A model generated the notes under the pieces. It saw only the letters and a list, made by a program, of their open reading frames with translations. It did no database searches and was not told the DNA's origin. From NCBI RefSeq assembly GCF_006494775.1, contig NZ_CP041146.1, positions 2,790,001-2,854,000 of the forward strand: a DNA stretch of 64,000 nt, read 5' to 3'. Below, in pieces: positions 41,730-50,395 of the stretch. Every line of letters starts with the position of its first letter. The stretch's first letter is position 1. This DNA comes from Nocardioides humi (lineage in GTDB: Bacteria; Actinomycetota; Actinomycetes; Propionibacteriales; Nocardioidaceae). Both the position numbers and the translations under genes were made by a program.

Positions 41730-42959
41730 TCAGCGCCGGATCTTGACCTTCTTCGGGCCCTTGCCCGGGTCGAGGACGACGGTGATCTTGCGCGGCTTGG
41801 CCCGCTTGAGGATCTTGGCGCCCTTCTTCGTGAGCTTGACCTTGACCGCCTTCCTCTTGCCGGCCTTGACGGTGTACTTCTTCGTGGCGAGGGTCGTGCC
41901 CTTGTGCGTCAGCACCGCCGTGCCCGAGCAGGCACCGGCCGGCTTCTTCGGGCACTTGATCTCGATCGTGGTGACCCGGCCGCGGAGGGTGATCCTCTTC
42001 GACGCCACCTTCGCCACCTTGGCCGCGGCGGGACCGAACACCTTGACCGTCCTCGACGTACCGCGGTAGTCGACGGCGTACAGGCGCCCCGACGCGTCGA
42101 GGTCGATGCTCTTCGGGCCGTTGCCGGAGAACTGCTCGGTGCTGGGTGAGCCGACGGCGGTGACGTAGCCACCGGTCGCGGTGAAGATCTGCACCCGGCG
42201 GTTGACGCCGTGGCCGAACTCGCCCGGGTCGGCGACGTACACCTGGCCCGCCGCGTCCGTGGCCAGGCCCGACGGCGATCGCAGCTGCCCCGGCGCGCTG
42301 CCGACCTGTCCCCAGGCCCCGAGATAGGTCCCGTCCGCGGCGAAACGCTGCACCCGGTGGTTGGACCGCTCGGCGACGTAGACCACGCCCTGGGGCCCGA
42401 CGGCGATCGCGGCCGCGTAGTCGAACTGGCCGGGCCCGGTGCCCTCGCCGCCCCACTGGCCGAGCTTGGCTCCCGAGCTGGAGTACCGGACCACACGGTC
42501 GTACATGCCGTCGGCGACATAGACGTCGCCCGACGGCGCCACCGCGATGTCCGCCCCGAAGCTCAGGTGGCCGGCGCCGTACTCGTCCAGCAGGCCGCCG
42601 GTCGCCGAACGCACCCGCACCCGGGTGTCGAGTGAGCCGACGTGCTCCAGCACCAGGACCCGTCCGGCGGCGTCCACCGCCAGCCCCCGGGGCGCCTCGG
42701 CGGGCCAGGACCCGATCAGTGCGCCGGCGCGGCTGTAGCGGCGGACCGTGTCGTCCGCGTAGTCGGCGACGTAGACCTCACCGTTGCGCCGGTCGACGGC
42801 GAGGCCGTCGCCTCCGGGCGCGTCCCACTCGACCTCGAGCCGATAGGTCAGGACGGAGGCCGCCTGCGCCGGCGCCGTGACGGCCGCGGGTGAGAGCGCG
42901 ACGACCACCGCCGTCGCCAGCGCCGAGAGGAGCACACGTGGGAACGTCCGAATCCGCAT
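41730..42959 (-). CDS. secreted NHL-repeat beta-propeller protein
   Basis: 409 residues, ATG 42959. Signal peptide PRVLLSALATAVVVALSPAA ending near AQA. Residues about 45-310 are NHL-type blades, each with a xGLAVDxxGxVYVAD core (GLAVDRRNGEVYVADYADDT, DIAVAPSGDVYVADGMYDRV, AIAVGPQGVVYVAERSNHRV). The C-terminal 80 residues are a Lys-rich beta-sandwich-like domain with CPKKPAGACSGTAVL and repeated KAGKRKAVKVKLTKKG. Probably an extracellular or wall-attached binding protein. Confidence 0.82.
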   Translation of the reverse strand: MRIRTFPRVLLSALATAVVVALSPAAVTAPAQAASVLTYRLEVEWDAPGGDGLAVDRRNGEVYVADYADDTVRRYSRAGALIGSWPAEAPRGLAVDAAGRVLVLEHVGSLDTRVRVRSATGGLLDEYGAGHLSFGADIAVAPSGDVYVADGMYDRVVRYSSSGAKLGQWGGEGTGPGQFDYAAAIAVGPQGVVYVAERSNHRVQRFAADGTYLGAWGQVGSAPGQLRSPSGLATDAAGQVYVADPGEFGHGVNRRVQIFTATGGYVTAVGSPSTEQFSGNGPKSIDLDASGRLYAVDYRGTSRTVKVFGPAAAKVAKVASKRITLRGRVTTIEIKCPKKPAGACSGTAVLTHKGTTLATKKYTVKAGKRKAVKVKLTKKGAKILKRAKPRKITVVLDPGKGPKKVKIRR

Positions 42960-43089
42960 GCCCGGGATTCCACCCCACCGGACGGGCTGTCGGCAACCGT
43001 CCGTCCACGGCGGTTCGGGACCGCCGATGAGTTTCCCCTCGTCGCCGGTCGGTCCCATCAGGCACACTGGCGAGGACAAGGGGCTGGCG

Positions 43090-44110
43090 ATGGGGAGCAT
43101 GGTGACGGAGCAGGCGGCGAAGACCGAGCGGGCCGGGCTGGCGAGCGACGAGCTCGCCGACTTCGACACCCTCACCGGGCGCTACCAGCGCGAGCTGATG
43201 GCGCACTGCTACCGGATGAGCGGGTCGGTGCACGAGGCCGAGGACCTGGTGCAGGAGACCTTCCTGCGCGCGTGGAAGGCGTCGGCGAGCTTCCAGGGCC
43301 GGTCGTCGGTGCGGACCTGGCTCTACAAGATCGCGACCAACGTGTGCCTGACCAACCTCGAGGCCAAGCCGCGGCGACCGCTGCCGACGGGGCTGGGTAC
43401 GGCGGACTCCGCGCCGTCCGACGAGCTGCTCGAGGACCACGAGGTGCCGTGGCTGGAGCCGATCCCGGACGCGGCGGTCGAGGTCGCCGAGCGCGACACG
43501 ATCCGGCTGGCGTTCGTCGCGGCCCTCCAGCACCTGCCGGCCCGGCAGCGCGCCGTACTCATCCTGCGGGACGTGCTGCGCTGGTCCGCCGCCGAGACGG
43601 CGACCGCGCTCGACACGACGACGGCGGCGGTCAACTCCGCGCTCCAGCGCGCCCACGCCCAGCTCGCCGAGCGCGGCCTGTCGCCCGACACCGTCGAGCC
43701 CGACCTCGACGCCGCCCAGCGCACCCTGCTCGACGCCTACCTGCAGGCGTTCTGGCGCAAGGACATCGACCAGATCGTCCAGCTCCTCAAGTACGACGCC
43801 ACGTGGGACATGCCGCCCTTCCTCAACCACTACCGGGGGCCGAGGCGATCGGCCGACTCGTCGGCACCAAGTGCCCCGGCGGCACCCATGACATGCCGAT
43901 GGTCGAGACGGTCGCCAACGGGCAGCCGGCGTTCGGCCTCTACATGCGCCAGCCCGAGGGCACTTCGAGCCGTTCCACCTGCAGGTGCTGCAGATGACCG
44001 GATCAGGCGACGACCTGCGGGTCGAGCACGTGACGGCGTTCTTCGACACCCGGCTGTTCGCGCGGTTCGGCCTGCCGGAGCGGCTGCCGGCCGACTACGT
44101 CCCGGCCTGA
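43090..44110 (+). pseudogene. ECF RNA polymerase sigma factor with SnoaL-like domain, two frameshifts
   Basis: ATG 43090 after AAGGGG. Sigma region 2: LTGRYQRELMAHCYRMSGSV, HEAEDLVQETFLRAWKA. Region 4: LQHLPARQRAVLILRDVLRW, SAAETATALDTTTAAVNSAL. The C-terminal NTF2/SnoaL-like domain (AFWRKDIDQIVQLLKYDATW) is characteristic of the SigG/TIGR02960 type of ECF factors. One base is missing near 43834-43839 (continuing YRGAEAIGRLVGTKCPGG in another frame) and one near 43961-43963 (FEPFHLQVLQMTG). Both can be repaired by single insertions, so a sequence error is possible. Just upstream of a TIGR03086 gene, with which it probably forms an operon. Confidence 0.85.
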
Positions 44111-44114
44111 CGCC

Positions 44115-44693
44115 ATGACCGCCGAGCCCACCCCGGCCGGCGCGCTCCCGGGACACGACGGGCTGGAGCTCCTGCAGCGCGCCCTCGACTACACCCGTGG
44201 CGCGCTGGCGACGATCACCCCCGCCGACGTCGACCGGCCCACGCCGTGCGCAGGCTGGTCCCTCGCCGACCTGCTGGCCCACATGGAGGACGCGCTCGAC
44301 GCCTTCGCCGAGGCCGCCGACGGCGCGGTCGGGCTGCACAGTACGGCGCCCGCGCCGGTCGAGGTGCGGGTACGCAGCCTGCAGACCAAGGCATGCGGCC
44401 TGCTCGGCGCCTGGATGGCCGCCGACTCGCCGGTGGTCGACGTCGGCGGGCACCCCCTCCCTGTCGACGCCATCGCCCGGCTGGCCGCGCTCGAGATCGC
44501 CGTCCACGGCTGGGACGTCGGCGCCGCCACCGGCCGCGGCGGCCCGCTGCCCGAGGCCTTCGCCGCCGCGCTGCTGCCGACCGCGCTGCGGATCGCACTG
44601 GAGGGCGACGAGCGGTTCGCGCCACCGCTCCCGGTCGACGTCGAGGCGCCCGCCGGCGTGCACGTGCTCGCCTTGCTCGGCCGCCGGTCCTGA
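44115..44693 (+). CDS. TIGR03086 family metal-binding protein (DinB/MDMPI-like)
   Basis: 192 residues, ATG 44115, 4 bases after the sigma-factor stop. Begins with a four-helix DinB-type bundle: DVDRPTPCAGWSLADLLAHM near 35-54 (the TPCxxW...H signature) and ALEIAVHGWDVGAATG near 125 (second His). Relatives are mycothiol-dependent maleylpyruvate isomerase-like enzymes that hold Zn or Ni with three His (family knowledge). The substrate is unknown. Co-transcription with the ECF sigma factor suggests a stress or thiol role (inference). Confidence 0.85.
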   Translation: MTAEPTPAGALPGHDGLELLQRALDYTRGALATITPADVDRPTPCAGWSLADLLAHMEDALDAFAEAADGAVGLHSTAPAPVEVRVRSLQTKACGLLGAWMAADSPVVDVGGHPLPVDAIARLAALEIAVHGWDVGAATGRGGPLPEAFAAALLPTALRIALEGDERFAPPLPVDVEAPAGVHVLALLGRRS

Positions 44694-44711
44694 CAGCGTG
44701 CCCGGAGGACG

Positions 44712-45419
44712 TCAGCCCTTGAACCGGCTGGCGACCTTCAGCGGCTTGCCCGCTCCGGCCCGCTTGAAGTTGACGACGACGGAGCCGCCGCCGCACCTGG
44801 CATAGCGCCGGACGACGCTGAACTCGGCCTTGGTCACGACCGCGCCACGGGCTCCGACGGTGCGCTTCACGGCACCCGGCCGCATCGCCTTGCCGATGCG
44901 GCGGAACTCCTTCTTGGACACGCACGTGGCCGCACGCGGGGCGATGTCGTCGGTCGCCGGCCGGTCGGCCGGAACGACGGCGCGACCGGCGCCGGGACAC
45001 GTGGAGAGGGCCTTCACGGGCAGCACGACCTCGACCGTGATGCCGATCTGCGACCCGGAGAGCACGTAGACCCAGCCGTTGCTGGGCCGCTGGATCGAGA
45101 TGGTGGGGCCGACCGTGCCCTTGTCGCTGTGCGAATAGATCCAGCCGGAGATGGTGAAGTCGTCAGCGACGTGCGCGAGACCACCCGCACCCGACTCCCG
45201 GAACTGGCCGCCGACGGTCGGATACCGGCGCCCGTCCCAGTGGGCGTAGACCGTGGACGTTCCGTTCCCGTTGGCGACGGCACAGACCTTGGTCTTCCCG
45301 CCCTCCCACGAGGTGACCGTCGCCCATCCCGGCTTCGCCGACGCCGTCGGCGTGGCGAGGGTGCCCATGCCGAGAACCATGGTGGCGATCGCGACGAGCG
45401 ATGTCATCGTCTTGCGCAT
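44712..45419 (-). CDS. secreted protein of unknown function
   Basis: 235 residues from ATG 45419 (MRKTMTSLVAIATMVLGMGT), signal peptide with cleavage near ASA. An upstream in-frame ATG at 45473 adds a non-signal-like extension. The first domain (WATVTSWEGGKTKVCAVANG...) has two separated Cys. The C-terminal 70 residues (CVSKKEFRRIGKAMRPGAVK, then VGARGAVVTKAEFSVVRRYA) follow the CVTxxEFxxVxxGM pattern of small secreted actinobacterial repeats related to BLIP-like domains. No enzymatic motif. Confidence 0.65.
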   Translation of the reverse strand: MRKTMTSLVAIATMVLGMGTLATPTASAKPGWATVTSWEGGKTKVCAVANGNGTSTVYAHWDGRRYPTVGGQFRESGAGGLAHVADDFTISGWIYSHSDKGTVGPTISIQRPSNGWVYVLSGSQIGITVEVVLPVKALSTCPGAGRAVVPADRPATDDIAPRAATCVSKKEFRRIGKAMRPGAVKRTVGARGAVVTKAEFSVVRRYARCGGGSVVVNFKRAGAGKPLKVASRFKG

Positions 45420-45553
45420 GATGGGTCCTGTCCTTCGATGTTCCCTGGTGGCCGCCGTCGACGGGCCCGTCACCTCCTACCCCGGGGCACCCGCGACTAA
45501 CCCGGCCCCACGACCCGCGGCACCTACTGGCGGGGCCTCATAGTGTGTTGCCC

Positions 45554-46843
45554 ATGTCGGAGAGCTCCGTCCCGAACGTCCACCACCACACCCGCCGGAT
45601 GTCCGGTCGCGACCCGGAGGAGCGACACCGGGTCGCGACCCCGCTGGAACTGCTGTTCGACCTGACCTTCGTCGTCGCCTTCGGTACGGCGGCGAGCGAG
45701 CTCGCGCACGCCCTGTCGGCCGACCACGTCGGGGCGGGCATCGTCGCCTTCTGCTTCGCGACCTTCGCCATCTCATGGGCGTGGATCAACTTCACCTGGT
45801 TCGCCTCGGCGTACGACACCGACGACTGGATCTACCGGCTCACCACGATGCTGCAGATGGTCGGCGTGCTGGTGTTCGCGCTCGGCCTGAAGCCGATGTT
45901 CGCCTCGGTCGTGGACCACGGCGACACGCTCGACAACGACGTCATGGTCGCCGGCTACGTCGTGATGCGGGTCGCGATGGTCCTCCAGTGGTGGCGCGCC
46001 AGCCGCCACGACACCACCCGCCGCGCGGCGTGCCATGCCTACATCGTCTCGATCCTCGCCGCGCAGGTGCTGTGGTGCGTCCTCGCCCTCGTCGACCTCC
46101 CGGTAGGGACCACCTTCGCCCTCATGGTGGTGCCCTTCCTGATCGAGATCGGCGGCCCGGCGTACGCCGAGACCCGCCGCGGCGGGACGCCCTGGCACGC
46201 GCACCACGTCGCCGAGCGGTACGGACTGATGGTCATCATCGCCCTCGGCGAGGGCATGATCGGCACCATGGCCACGCTCGCCGCGCTGGCCGAGGACGGC
46301 CTGACCTGGGACGTCGCGCTGCTCGCGCTGGCCGGCACCGCGCTGGTCTTCGGCATGTGGTGGGCCTACTTCGTCGTCCCGGCCGCCGACATCCTGCACG
46401 CGCGCCGCGAGCGCTCCTTCGTCTTCGGCTACGGCCACATGGCGGTCTTCGGCAGCATCGTCGCCGCCGGGGCGGGGCTCGACGTCGTCGCCTACCACTT
46501 CGAGCACCACTCCGACCTGGGGCTGGTCGGGTCGGTGCTGGCGCTGGCGATCCCGGTCGCGGCGTTCACCCTCCTCCTGTACGCCGGCTACGCGGCCCTC
46601 ACCGGGACCCTCGGCTCCTTCCGCCTGGCGCTGCTGGCGGGCTCGGCCGTGACCCTCGTGGCGCCGGTGCTGATGGCGGCCGCCGATGTCGACCTGACCT
46701 GGTGCCTGCTCGTGCTGGCGCTGACGCCTTGGCTGACGGTGGTCGGCTACGAGACGGTGGGCCGGTCGCGCGGCGCGGCGACCAGACAGATCACCGTCGC
46801 CACGGCGATCAGGCAGCCGGAGACCAGGAATCCCCGGGCGTAG
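45554..46843 (+). CDS. ltrA: low temperature requirement protein A (LtrA) family membrane protein
   Basis: 429 residues from ATG 45554 (MSESSVPNVHHH). Typical start ERHRVATPLELLFDLTFVVA near 25, then about ten transmembrane helices, the conserved WAWINFTWFASAYDTDDWIY near 75, and AERYGLMVIIALGEGMIGTM near 220. LtrA was named from a Listeria cold-growth mutant; its biochemical role is unsettled (family knowledge). The 3' end overlaps the convergent MFS exporter by 97 bases, and the last 30 residues after VGYETVG look atypical. Confidence 0.85.
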   Translation: MSESSVPNVHHHTRRMSGRDPEERHRVATPLELLFDLTFVVAFGTAASELAHALSADHVGAGIVAFCFATFAISWAWINFTWFASAYDTDDWIYRLTTMLQMVGVLVFALGLKPMFASVVDHGDTLDNDVMVAGYVVMRVAMVLQWWRASRHDTTRRAACHAYIVSILAAQVLWCVLALVDLPVGTTFALMVVPFLIEIGGPAYAETRRGGTPWHAHHVAERYGLMVIIALGEGMIGTMATLAALAEDGLTWDVALLALAGTALVFGMWWAYFVVPAADILHARRERSFVFGYGHMAVFGSIVAAGAGLDVVAYHFEHHSDLGLVGSVLALAIPVAAFTLLLYAGYAALTGTLGSFRLALLAGSAVTLVAPVLMAAADVDLTWCLLVLALTPWLTVVGYETVGRSRGAATRQITVATAIRQPETRNPRA

Positions 46844-48165
46844 CCGGCGTTCAGGGCCTCCAGCGGCGGGCCGTCGTGGTGGCGGGTGACCGAGCCGGCG
46901 ACGGTGACGAGGACGGCGAGGCCGATGCTGCCGCCGATCTGGCGGGCCGCGTTGAGCATGCCGCTGGCGAGTCCCGCCTCGGCCGGGTCGACGCCTGTCG
47001 TACCCATCGAGGTGTTGGCGACCAGGCAGGCGCCGAGGCCGAGGCTGGCGACGATCGACGGCCCGAGCATGTTGGCGACGAAGCCGCCGTCGGTCCCGAT
47101 GGCGCCGAACCAGCCGATGCCGATCGCGGTGAGCGCGAGGCCCAGGCTCACCGGCAGCCAGGGGCCGCGCGCGGCCACGAGTCGCATGCCGATCATGGTC
47201 CCGGCGACCGTGCCCAGGCTGAAGGGGACGAAGGCCAGGCCCGCCTCCAACGGCGTGTAGCCGAGCACGTTCTGCAGGTAGAGCGAGGCGAGGTAGAACG
47301 CCCCGAACTGGCCGAGGGCGATGAAGAACACCAGCACGCTCGCGACCGCCAGGGACCGCTGCCGCAGCAGCCCGAGCCGGACCAGCGGCTCCCGGGCGAA
47401 CCGTGCCTCGACCACCAGGAAGAGGGCGCCGAGCACGAGCGCGAGGCCGAGGAAGCCGAGGGTGTGGGCGGAGTCCCACGCGTGGCGGTCGGTGCGCACC
47501 ACGGCGTACACCAGGGAGGTCGTCGCGGCGGTGACCAGGACGGCGCCGGCGACGTCGAGACGCGGGCGCCCGCGGTGCAGGTTGCGGATGCTCGCCAGCG
47601 CCAGGGGTACGGCGACCGCGGCGATCGGCACGTTGACGAAGAACACCCAGCGCCAGTCGAGCCACTCGGTGAGGGCGCCGCCGAGCAGGACGCCGGCGGC
47701 GCCGCCCACGCCCATCACCGCCGCCCAGATGCCGAGCGCGCGGCGCCGGTCGGGCCCCTCCGCGAAGGAGGTGGTGATCACGGTCAGGCTGACCGGGAGG
47801 AGCAGCGCGCCGGAGACGCCCTGGACGGCGCGCGCCGCGATCAGCTGGCCCGGCTCGGTGGCCAGGCCGCCGGCCAGCGAGGTCAGGCCGAAGACGCTCA
47901 GGCCGACGATCGCGGCGGTGCGCTGGCCGAACAGGTCGGCGATCCGGCCGCCGAGCAGCAGCAGGCCGCCGAAGGTCAGCGTGTAGGCGTTCACCACCCA
48001 CTGCAGGTCGGCGGGGCGGAAGCCGAGGTCGTCGCGGATGGAGGGCAGCGCGACGTTCACGACGGTGATGTCGAGGACCACCATGAGCTGGCACAGGCAG
48101 ACCGTGGTGAGGACCAGCCCCGGGCGGGCCGTCGTCCGAGGCGGGGCGGGGGTCGTCGTACTCAT
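46747..48165 (-). CDS. MFS multidrug exporter, DHA2 (14-TM, EmrB/QacA) family
   Basis: 472 residues, ATG 48165 behind AAGGAG. Motif C-like and motif A regions are visible: LMVVLDITVVNVALPSIRDD near 27, GGRIADLFGQRTAAIVGL near 75, ARAVQGVSGALLLPVSLTVI near 107, and WRWVFFVNVPIA near 165. The Asp in the first helix (VVLDITVVNVALP) is the usual proton/substrate-coupling residue. Drug:proton antiport across the inner membrane. Divergent from a TetR regulator with a perfect 15-base operator between, so probably substrate-inducible. Confidence 0.9.
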   Translation of the reverse strand: MSTTTPAPPRTTARPGLVLTTVCLCQLMVVLDITVVNVALPSIRDDLGFRPADLQWVVNAYTLTFGGLLLLGGRIADLFGQRTAAIVGLSVFGLTSLAGGLATEPGQLIAARAVQGVSGALLLPVSLTVITTSFAEGPDRRRALGIWAAVMGVGGAAGVLLGGALTEWLDWRWVFFVNVPIAAVAVPLALASIRNLHRGRPRLDVAGAVLVTAATTSLVYAVVRTDRHAWDSAHTLGFLGLALVLGALFLVVEARFAREPLVRLGLLRQRSLAVASVLVFFIALGQFGAFYLASLYLQNVLGYTPLEAGLAFVPFSLGTVAGTMIGMRLVAARGPWLPVSLGLALTAIGIGWFGAIGTDGGFVANMLGPSIVASLGLGACLVANTSMGTTGVDPAEAGLASGMLNAARQIGGSIGLAVLVTVAGSVTRHHDGPPLEALNAGYARGFLVSGCLIAVATVICLVAAPRDRPTVS

Positions 48166-48177
48166 GGAGACTCCTTC

Positions 48178-48192
48178 TTGGACACTGTCCAA
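48178..48192. promoter_or_regulatory. TetR operator upstream of the MFS exporter
   Basis: TTGGACACTGTCCAA is a perfect 7-base-arm palindrome with a single central base. It starts 13 bases upstream of the exporter ATG and overlaps its ribosome-site end. AATAAGGTAACCCTAAG next to it is the AT-rich promoter stretch. Same box class as many QacR/AcrR-like targets. Confidence 0.75.
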
Positions 48193-48245
48193 TAAGGTAA
48201 CCCTAAGTTGCCGGGGTGCCAACCCCCGTGTGGCACCGTGGTCCC

Positions 48246-48917
48246 GTGGCCGTCCGACCGTCCGCCTCCCGCACGCAGCTCACGCCCGACCACGTCGTGG
48301 CCGCCGCCCTCGACCTCACCCGCGAGCACGGCATCGACGGCTGGAGCCTCCGCGACCTCGCCACCGCCCTCGACACCTGGCCGAACACCGTCACCCACCA
48401 CGTCGGCACCCGCGAGCAGGTGTGCCAGGCCGTGGTCGAGCGGGTGGTCGCCGAGATGACCAACCCGCCGGCGGACCTGTCCTGGCAGGACTGGTTCCGG
48501 GCGTTCCTGCGCGACGGGCGGGACGTGCTGCTGCAGTACGGCGGCGTCGCCCGCCGGCTGTGCCGCGACGGTCCCGCCGTACCCTCGGCGATGCCGATCA
48601 TGGAGCGCGGCGTGACCCGGCTCATCGACGGCGGCTTCGGCGACGACGCCCCGCGCGCCTACTCGCTGCTGCTCAACAGCGCGATGCTGCTGATCGCGCT
48701 CGCCGACGACCGGCGCGAGGCCGGACAGGAGCGCAGCGAGGTCGCGGACCGGATCCGGGCGTTCGCCCCCGGCCCGGAGGCCGGGCCCGCGTGGGCGGCG
48801 ATGCACGGGTTCCTGAGCGGCTGGGCCACCGACGGGGAGCGCACCTTCACCGAGCTGTTCGACTTCACCGTGGACTGCGTGATCGCCGGGCTCGAGGCGC
48901 GGCTGCGCTCGACCTGA
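48246..48917 (+). CDS. TetR family regulator of the MFS exporter
   Basis: 223 residues from GTG 48246; GTG 48216 is an in-frame alternative. HTH: LTPDHVVAAALDLTREHGID, then GWSLRDLATALDTWPNTVTH near 12-60. The C-terminal region contains a TetR_C-like ligand domain. Ends base to base against the convergent DHA3 exporter stop (48918). Probably represses both itself and the divergent DHA2 exporter until a drug ligand binds. Confidence 0.87.
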   Translation: MAVRPSASRTQLTPDHVVAAALDLTREHGIDGWSLRDLATALDTWPNTVTHHVGTREQVCQAVVERVVAEMTNPPADLSWQDWFRAFLRDGRDVLLQYGGVARRLCRDGPAVPSAMPIMERGVTRLIDGGFGDDAPRAYSLLLNSAMLLIALADDRREAGQERSEVADRIRAFAPGPEAGPAWAAMHGFLSGWATDGERTFTELFDFTVDCVIAGLEARLRST

Positions 48918-50273
48918 TCAGTCCGCGTCGCGGAGCGGGTGGGCGAGCTCGTCGGCGGGCAGCCGCGCGAGCACGATGGCGGCGGCCGCGACCACGCCCG
49001 GCACCAGCGCCGCGATCGCGAAGGTCGCCTTGAGCCCGATCAGGTCGGAGATCGGGCCGGCGAGGGCCATCGAGACCGGCATCAGGCTGATCGAGACGAA
49101 GAAGTCGAGCGAGGCCACCCGGCCCAGCAGCTCGGGCGGCACCCGGCGCTGCAGCAGCGTGCCCCAGATGACCATCGGCGCCGAGAACAGCACGCCGACC
49201 ACGAACGCCGCCGCGACGACCTGCCACACCGCGGTCGCGAAGCCGATCAGCAGGAAGGGCAGGCAGCCGACGCCCCACATCAGGTTCATCCAGGTGAGAT
49301 AGCGCCGCGGCATCGGCAGCGACCCGGTGACCATCGAGCCGACCGCGCCACCGATCCCGAAGCCGGCCATCACCAGGGCGTGGTCCCCGGGCCCGCCGCC
49401 GAGCTGGTCCTTGATCAGGAAGGGCACCAGGACCTCGAGCGGCCCCATGATCACCAGGATCATGACCGACGCGAAGAGCAGGGTCGCCAGCAGCCACGGG
49501 GTCCGGACCATGTAGACGAAGCCCTCGCGGATGTCCGCCAGCGCGGTGGCGACCGCCTGGCGAGCGCCGCCGCCGGCTCCCTCCTCGGCCGCCGGGAGCT
49601 CCCGTCGTACGGCGGTCAGGGGGACCAGCGCCAGCACGAGGAGCCCGGCGAGGTACGCCGCCGCGGCCACCGAGATCGCGGCCGAGGAGGACGCGGCGCC
49701 GACCACCGCGCCCGCGACCGCCGGGCCGGCCGCCTGGCCGATGGTCGGGCGGACCATGCCCTCGAAGCCGTTGACCGCGAGCAGGTCCTCCTCGGGCACC
49801 AGCGCCGGCAGCCACGCGGAGTAGGCGGGGTAGTAGAACGCCATCGCCATGCCGGCCACGAAGGCGACCACGGCGAGATGCCACAGCTGGGTGAGATCGG
49901 CGAAGGACAGCACCGCGACCAGCGCCATCCCGGCCAGCTCGACCGAGGTGGTCACCAGCAGGATCAGCTTCTGCGGCACCCGGTCGGCGACCACGCCGCC
50001 GAGCAGTGCCGGCAGCACGACGCCGACCGCGCCGGCCGTGGAGACCACCGACAGCGCGCTCGCCCCGCCGCCGATCCGGATGACCTCCCAGACCAGGGCG
50101 ACCACCCACACGCCGCCGCCGAAGCTGGTGAGCACCAGCGCCGAGCCGAGGCGGCGGTAGGCGGCGTGCCGGAACGGGGTCAGCGCGCGCGGCAGCCGCC
50201 GGGCGGAGGGCGCGGGCACGCCGGGCCCCGGCCCGTCGGGCGGGGGCGTGAGGGGGGTGAGCTGGTCCGTCAT
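48918..50273 (-). CDS. MFS transporter, DHA3 family
   Basis: 451 residues, ATG 50273. Twelve hydrophobic helices. Family motifs: FRHAAYRRLGSALVLTSFGG near 35, GGVVADRVPQKLILLVTTSV near 92 (motif A), PAYSAWLPALVPEEDLLAVN near 148, and RVPPELLGRVASLDFFVSIS near 385. Resembles the EntS/MefA-type exporters of macrolides and siderophores. A cytoplasmic Pro-rich N-terminus (TPLTPPPDGPGPGVPAPS). No dedicated regulator. A convergent neighbour of the TetR gene with no gap. Confidence 0.87.
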   Translation of the reverse strand: MTDQLTPLTPPPDGPGPGVPAPSARRLPRALTPFRHAAYRRLGSALVLTSFGGGVWVVALVWEVIRIGGGASALSVVSTAGAVGVVLPALLGGVVADRVPQKLILLVTTSVELAGMALVAVLSFADLTQLWHLAVVAFVAGMAMAFYYPAYSAWLPALVPEEDLLAVNGFEGMVRPTIGQAAGPAVAGAVVGAASSSAAISVAAAAYLAGLLVLALVPLTAVRRELPAAEEGAGGGARQAVATALADIREGFVYMVRTPWLLATLLFASVMILVIMGPLEVLVPFLIKDQLGGGPGDHALVMAGFGIGGAVGSMVTGSLPMPRRYLTWMNLMWGVGCLPFLLIGFATAVWQVVAAAFVVGVLFSAPMVIWGTLLQRRVPPELLGRVASLDFFVSISLMPVSMALAGPISDLIGLKATFAIAALVPGVVAAAAIVLARLPADELAHPLRDAD

Positions 50274-50395
50274 GGTCGTCCTCCAGTGTGGAGGTGAGGA
50301 CCGACATCGGCCATCGATTTCATCGGAGATCGCGGGGTCACGTCACGATCCGACAACCTCAACCGCCGTCGAGGTCAAGGTGTCGGACCCCCTGG

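Noticed and set aside
43090..44110. Separate sigma-factor and small SnoaL genes
   Set aside because: The pieces line up as one known two-domain family once two single-base losses are repaired, and the second piece lacks its own start.
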